64,000 bases of DNA from Azoarcus_F sp036734105 (GTDB taxonomy: Bacteria > Pseudomonadota > Gammaproteobacteria > Burkholderiales > Rhodocyclaceae): the NCBI GenBank assembly GCA_036734105.1, contig DAIMZH010000002.1, forward strand, positions 1 to 64,000. The letters are read 5' to 3'. The translations under genes and the position numbers were made by a program. Positions 59,420 to 64,000 of the stretch are shown here, piece after piece (within the stretch, counting starts at the first letter, position 1; the number at the start of each line of letters is the position of its first letter). A model generated the notes under the pieces. The model searched no databases. It had not been told where the DNA came from and was given only the letters and a program-made list of their open reading frames with translations.

Positions 59420-60304
59420 TCACGTCCGTCCGCGCTGTTGCCACAGCACGCCGACGATGATCATGGCCAGGCCAATCCAGGTGGCCGGAACAACGTGTTC
59501 GCCAAGCAGAAAGTGGATGAACACCAGCGACAGAAAGGGCGACAGAAAGATCAAGTTGCTGACGCGAGAGACGTTTTCGGCGCTGCGCATCGCGCCGAGC
59601 CACAACATGAAGGTGGCGCCCATTTCGAACAGACCCACATAGGCGGCACCGGCCAGTCCGGCGAGCGAGGGCAGGGCAAGGCCACCTTCCAGCGCAAGAA
59701 TCAGCCATACCAGCGGGGTGCCGAGGGCAAAGCACAGAAACAGGCCAACCGCTGGCGCGGTGCTGGCGCGGGTGTTGAGCACCCAGTACAAGGCCCACAA
59801 AACGGTGCTGCCAAGCGCCAGTGCCACCCCCAGGCCGCTGTCAAACTCCAGCGCCAGCAGGTTGCCACGGGTGGCGATGACCACTGCACCGCAATAGCCG
59901 AGCAGCAGGGCGAGCGCGTCGCGACGACCAAGCCGCTGGCCCAGCATGGGCACCGCCAGCAAGGACAGGGTGAGCGCCCAAGTGTAGTTGATGGCTTGGG
60001 CTTGCTGCGCGGGTAGCAGGTCGTAGGCGCGAAACAGCACCAGATAATAAAAGCAGGGGTTGAGCGCACCCAGCGACAGATAGTAAAAGGGGCGTTGGCG
60101 CAGGGTTGAGCCAACCTCCGCCCATTTTGCCTGCACGCTGACAAAAACGGCCAAAACAAGCGTGGAGAACACGCCAGCCCAGGCAAGCAACTGGGTGGGG
60201 CTGAGATGTTGCAGCGACAGCTTGAAGGCGGTGGCAACGGTAGACCACAACAACACCGCAGACAAGCCCAGCGCCATGGCGCGCCGCTGATTGATTTGAG
60301 TCAT
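59420..60304 (-). CDS. EamA/DMT-family transporter
   Basis: Membrane protein of 294 residues with ten predicted transmembrane helices in two EamA repeats. SAVLLWSTVATAFKLSL and the repeat-2 opening GLGVALALGSTVLWALYWVL are typical. The LALLLGYCGAVVIATRG segment resembles the YddG-type amino-acid or metabolite exporters. It may act with the MFS gene. Substrate unknown. Confidence 0.85.
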   Translation of the reverse strand: MTQINQRRAMALGLSAVLLWSTVATAFKLSLQHLSPTQLLAWAGVFSTLVLAVFVSVQAKWAEVGSTLRQRPFYYLSLGALNPCFYYLVLFRAYDLLPAQQAQAINYTWALTLSLLAVPMLGQRLGRRDALALLLGYCGAVVIATRGNLLALEFDSGLGVALALGSTVLWALYWVLNTRASTAPAVGLFLCFALGTPLVWLILALEGGLALPSLAGLAGAAYVGLFEMGATFMLWLGAMRSAENVSRVSNLIFLSPFLSLVFIHFLLGEHVVPATWIGLAMIIVGVLWQQRGRT

Positions 60305-60386
60305 GCAAGGCCAGGCAAAGCCGCCAATCTAGCCGATGCTGGCGGTGATGACCAGTGATACGGGCGGCTTGTTGTCGCTGTTGGCA

Positions 60387-62009
60387 CTATCCGCGACGAC
60401 GCCAGAAGCCGTAGGACTGAAAGCGTTCGTGGCACCACCACTGCGAGCCCTGATGCACGACGACGCAGTAGTTGCGGCTGCCTGCCTGGGATTCGACCGG
60501 CCGGGTCACCCTGCCCTCGCGGTCGCGCCTGGCCTGATGGCTGTCGTGTTCCGGGATGACCATGGACACATGACCAGAGCGGTTGAGGTCGCGACGGCGG
60601 GCAATGATCAGGCAGACATCGCCACTGTTGGCGGCTGCCTGCAGCGCAGTCAGGTCAGTCTCACGGTGCCAACCAAAACCGGGACCATGATCGGCAAGCC
60701 AGTCGTGCAAGGCGTTGGCGTTGAGCTCGCGCACGGTGTCGTCATAGCGGGCGGGCACTTGATCACCGGTCTGAAAATGCAGCAGGGCGCGCTCGGTCCA
60801 CCACACGCGCGGCAGATAGGCACCGGCCAGATCGCAGTAATCGTGTGCATAGATGTTGCAGTAGGTAGTGCTGCCTTTGGGCCGGTAACGCAGATGCGCC
60901 GGGTTGGCCACGTCCAGCCACGCGACGATGTCTAACAGCATGCGGGCACGGGTGGCGGGGTCTGCGGTCGGGGCAACGACGGGGCGTCCGGGTTCGCCAA
61001 GCGAAAATGCCCAGCCACCGGCACGCACGCGGGTGATGTCTGGGCGATCACGTCGCAAATGCGCGGGCGGCACCTGGCTGAGTGGCGGCACCTGCACCAG
61101 AGAAGGGTCTGGCACCGGGTCTGGCGGGATGTTGCCATGACCTGCAGGCCGGAGGCTGACCAGATAGCGCGACGCCAGCACGCCATCCCGCAAGGTGTCC
61201 CCAAGCTGAACCCGCACACTCTCCCAGCCTTCCACCGAAGCGGCTTCAAGCACCTCGACCGGCGTGCCCTCCGGCAGCGTGGCCACCCAGGTGTCGCGCG
61301 ACACGCGCGGCGCAGAACGCAAATTGAGCGCACTGGCCGACACCAGGTGGGTAGGGGAGAAAACCTCGGTGGGCATGATGCGTTCGTCATCGGGAACATG
61401 CTGGTTCAGCCATGTCACTGCCCGATCAAGCAATTGAATGCGGTCCTCCAGCCCATTCAGCCCACCGTTGATACGCTTGGTGATGGTGGTCATGTCATCC
61501 ACGTCTGCAAGCGCGTTAAGATGGCGTGACGACCAGTAATAAACCGCCGAAAGCGCGGCGTACTGCCTGGCGACGCTATCCGGATCGCTGACCACGTCTT
61601 CGCCCGACCACTCGGCAAAGGCGCGATAGTTGTGCTTGCCGGTGAGCTGAATCAGGCCACGCCCGCGATAACGATAGCCATCTCCACTGGCCTCGTCACC
61701 ATTACCCATTCGATTGCGGTACACCCGGTTGGCAATTCGCTCTGGTTGGCGTGCATAGGCACGCGCGTCGTCAATATCGCGAAAATGACGCGGAAAGATC
61801 ACCCGCAAACGCTCGGCGGAATAGTTGAGGTTTTCCTCTACCACCGATAGCCGCCCTGATTCGTGCAGTACCTGTGCCAGAAAATGCGCAATCCGCATCG
61901 GGGTGTCCATGCCCTCAAGCAGCATTGCAGGCACCATGGCGTCCAGGTGCCGATCTGCATCTGCCGGTTTCACCCCCAGAGCCAGCAACAATTCTCGCGT
62001 GACCTTCAT
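60387..62009 (-). CDS. GH19-type cell-wall hydrolase with SH3 and C-terminal peptidase-like domains
   Basis: Protein of about 540 residues with three parts. Residues 1-210 form a GH19 chitinase/lysozyme domain (AQVLHESGRLS, with catalytic Glu; GYRYRGRGLIQLTGKHNY). Residues 220-300 are an SH3-like binding domain (SALNLRSAPR). Residues 340-540 have a Cys in STTYCNIYAHDYC and a His in RSGHVSMV, as in NlpC/P60- or CHAP-type peptidases. I use the ATG at 62009; the ATG at 62018 is too close to the GGAG. It has no signal peptide, like phage endolysins and T6SS effectors. Confidence 0.8.
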   Translation of the reverse strand: MKVTRELLLALGVKPADADRHLDAMVPAMLLEGMDTPMRIAHFLAQVLHESGRLSVVEENLNYSAERLRVIFPRHFRDIDDARAYARQPERIANRVYRNRMGNGDEASGDGYRYRGRGLIQLTGKHNYRAFAEWSGEDVVSDPDSVARQYAALSAVYYWSSRHLNALADVDDMTTITKRINGGLNGLEDRIQLLDRAVTWLNQHVPDDERIMPTEVFSPTHLVSASALNLRSAPRVSRDTWVATLPEGTPVEVLEAASVEGWESVRVQLGDTLRDGVLASRYLVSLRPAGHGNIPPDPVPDPSLVQVPPLSQVPPAHLRRDRPDITRVRAGGWAFSLGEPGRPVVAPTADPATRARMLLDIVAWLDVANPAHLRYRPKGSTTYCNIYAHDYCDLAGAYLPRVWWTERALLHFQTGDQVPARYDDTVRELNANALHDWLADHGPGFGWHRETDLTALQAAANSGDVCLIIARRRDLNRSGHVSMVIPEHDSHQARRDREGRVTRPVESQAGSRNYCVVVHQGSQWWCHERFQSYGFWRRRG

Positions 62010-62172
62010 GAAATGCATCTCCTGTGAGATTGCGACAACAATAACGCAAACTGCCGACGATCGCGTAACGCAATCATTCCGGTGGTCAGAAGCTGATTAA
62101 GGCCTTATGTGTCTCGTGCATGCGAGCAACACACCGGGAAGATTCGTGGCGGCCTTTATCAAACCGAACGAC

Positions 62173-63945
62173 TCAAATGCGGGTCACGATCTTCCACACC
62201 ACCGCCACAAATGCCACAGTGGCGAGAGCGCTGAGCGGCACACTGCCCAGTTCAAGCTGCGAAATTTGAAATCCAATGTATGCCAGCAAACCAAGCACCG
62301 CCAGAAGCAAGGCTGGCGAAACCATGCCGGCCAAACGGTAAGGCGATGGCTGCGCGGGTGCCTGCAGGGTGGGCGGAGGAGCAACCGGTTTTCCGTCGAG
62401 GATGAAGCCCGCCATCGCCTCCCAGTTTTCCTCTTCGAGGGCTGCGCTATGCGCACCCCGGACGTATCGAATCTCCATTATCTCGGGTATCGCGCCTGAC
62501 TCCCTGAAACCATCGTGCCCTGCACTTCCGAGATCCTGCAAACGGACCATCTCGAAGGCCTTGGGGAAAATGGCCACCACCCAGTCCGAGGTCGCGACAT
62601 AGTTGAGCACATGCTTCACCTGTCCGCGCCGTATGGCGTCGGTCCACGCGTAACGGGTACGAACCACGCTACCGGCAAAAATCACGTTCTCGAAACGGCA
62701 GGACGGATAATCCTCCAGCGCCTTTGCCAACAGATAAGTGCCGTTACTGTGTCCGATGAACGAAAATCGCGCGTTGGGCCAGCGCGCCAGCGCCTCGGTA
62801 TATTGGTCCATCAGCCACTCAACCTTCTGGCGACGCGTATGGGGAATCACAAACGGCAACATCGGAAAATACCCATAGCTGGAGGTGACAGTGGCAATAC
62901 GCCTGCCAGCGTCGCCACGCTGTCTGGCCAGCGTCTGCACACGCCGCGCAATCTTGTGGGTCCAGTAACCGCGATCGCGGATACCATGAATGACGAACAC
63001 CACGTCGCGCACGGACTCGTCCACATGAACAGGCTCGTGATCATCCGGGGACACGGATTCTGCCTTCAGCTCATCAGCAGAGGTCAGCACCGCCTTGAGA
63101 ATCTGCTCCGCCCTGGCCGCGCCAAAGGTTTTACCACCCCTTGTCGTGGGGACCGGAAGCAGCCTGGTGTCTGCCACCTTTATTACGTCTGCATGACCTG
63201 AATGTGGCACATCCAGATAGACAAAATCGCGGCCAGACACCAGATCGACGTTATCCTCCGGTGCCACCATGTCATCGACCGACCCCAGCAACTGAACGGT
63301 CAGCGCCTGACCCACTCCGCGATCCGCAGACAATCGGCGCATCCACAACCACTGCACCCGCAACTGGGTAATGAATGGGGCACCCTGACGAATATGAAAG
63401 ATGGTGGGCTGTTTGAACACCCCGACCACGGCCCCAACAAACACGCCCAAGGTCCATGCCACCGCATCCAACGGCCCAAGGTGGTGAGAAACCCTCCAAC
63501 CACGATTCATCCCGGCCAACAACACGAGTCTTTCCACCCGCACAGCCCAGCCACGGGCTGACCTGTCCGTCACCGCCTTCTCGAACGGTGCCCGGGCAGT
63601 CTCGCCACAGGCCACCACATAGACCATACGCGCCAGCAGCGCGCCATAGCTGTGACCAATCAGCACAATACGGTCAATTTTGCCGTCTGCAGCGGCCCAA
63701 AGCCTGTCAATGTCACACACGACATCGTTGGCGATAGCGACAGGATCCCTGGCCGACAGAACCGTCAGCGGAAGCGCAGGCACAAAGAAGCTGGCGTCGC
63801 GAAACGCCGTCTGGCTGCGCAGAAGATCCTTCAGATCATCAAGACTGGCGGGCGACTTCTGGAAGCCATGCAGCAGAACAAGCAAGATGCGTTCTGACTT
63901 CGGCGTGCCGTTTGCAGATTCGACGATGCGCGTTGAGGCTTCCAT
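62173..63945 (-). CDS. Tandem alpha/beta hydrolase with C-terminal membrane helices
   Basis: Protein of about 590 residues. Two alpha/beta-hydrolase cores are visible: the first with LLVLLHGFQKSP and nucleophile elbow GHSYG, the second with VFVIHGIRD and GHSNG, plus a His-containing tail (YVRGAHSA). Two hydrophobic helices close it (MVSPALLLAVLGLLAYIGF and ALATVAFVAVVWKIV). The start at 63945 has a GGGGTAAAG site. It is probably a membrane-anchored esterase or lipase, of unknown substrate. It is next to, and on the same strand as, the cell-wall hydrolase gene. Confidence 0.8.
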   Translation of the reverse strand: MEASTRIVESANGTPKSERILLVLLHGFQKSPASLDDLKDLLRSQTAFRDASFFVPALPLTVLSARDPVAIANDVVCDIDRLWAAADGKIDRIVLIGHSYGALLARMVYVVACGETARAPFEKAVTDRSARGWAVRVERLVLLAGMNRGWRVSHHLGPLDAVAWTLGVFVGAVVGVFKQPTIFHIRQGAPFITQLRVQWLWMRRLSADRGVGQALTVQLLGSVDDMVAPEDNVDLVSGRDFVYLDVPHSGHADVIKVADTRLLPVPTTRGGKTFGAARAEQILKAVLTSADELKAESVSPDDHEPVHVDESVRDVVFVIHGIRDRGYWTHKIARRVQTLARQRGDAGRRIATVTSSYGYFPMLPFVIPHTRRQKVEWLMDQYTEALARWPNARFSFIGHSNGTYLLAKALEDYPSCRFENVIFAGSVVRTRYAWTDAIRRGQVKHVLNYVATSDWVVAIFPKAFEMVRLQDLGSAGHDGFRESGAIPEIMEIRYVRGAHSAALEEENWEAMAGFILDGKPVAPPPTLQAPAQPSPYRLAGMVSPALLLAVLGLLAYIGFQISQLELGSVPLSALATVAFVAVVWKIVTRI

Positions 63946-64000
63946 GGTCTTTACCCCATTGATCGAGTCATGCATTCAGTATAGACCTGACTGATGACCC

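Overview
The window looks like a scaffold from a GC-rich proteobacterium, most likely a betaproteobacterium (a Rhodocyclales-like lineage is my guess). The grounds are a regulatory phosphotransferase cluster (EIIA-Man type, HPr, EI), a cNMP/CBS/DUF294 protein next to a DnaQ-like exonuclease, a pqqABCDE operon, and the overall codon usage. A run of exactly 100 N at 29455-29554 shows it is a gapped draft assembly. No rRNA, tRNA, CRISPR array or recognisable transposase was seen.

Region 1 (0-15.6 kb) is mostly housekeeping and signalling. It holds a truncated opgG-like gene, the exonuclease and DUF294 pair, a BCCT osmolyte transporter, a sensor kinase split by an in-frame amber codon, a hybrid kinase whose first receiver has lost its phospho-acceptor Asp, a lone receiver protein, the regulatory PTS, a proline iminopeptidase and an orphan MNT nucleotidyltransferase. 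Region 2 (15.9-22.4 kb) is a complete coupled pqqA-B-C-D-E operon, including a 24-codon pqqA. A convergent NarL-type two-component pair and a LuxR-type regulator lie beside it.

Region 3 (22.5-34.4 kb) is the most unusual part. Thirteen consecutive minus-strand genes have overlaps or gaps of 35 nt or less and probably form one transcript. In transcription order they are: a ferritin-like protein with all six di-iron ligands of cyanobacterial aldehyde-deformylating oxygenase plus a Cys-rich tail; an ArsP-type permease; an ArsD-like thioredoxin-fold protein with two CC pairs; a thioester-reductase-type NAD(P) protein; a four-gene polar amino-acid ABC importer; an OsmC protein; and a FtsX/ATPase/LolA-like/outer-membrane-barrel export set. 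My inference is that it makes, detoxifies and exports an unknown, possibly fatty-aldehyde or organoarsenical-related, metabolite. A perfect 14-bp palindrome sits in its promoter region.

Region 4 (34.5-38.4 kb) carries two photolyase/cryptochrome genes with DUF2256 and DUF3429 genes. Region 5 (38.4-58.1 kb) is a defence and toxin-antitoxin island. It contains a type I restriction-modification operon with an extra Schlafen/AlbA_2-type gene and an inserted AAA ATPase flanked by a duplicated hsdR 3' end. It also has hipA and nuclease remnants, three toxin-antitoxin modules, a PLD-like protein, an Mrr-type endonuclease with a membrane domain, and an AAA ATPase + DUF4276 (Toprim-like) pair flanked by duplicated Mrr membrane domains. 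Region 6 (57.1-64 kb) has a second DEDDh exonuclease, a DUF5710 protein, MFS and EamA transporters, a GH19-SH3-peptidase cell-wall hydrolase and a tandem alpha/beta hydrolase.
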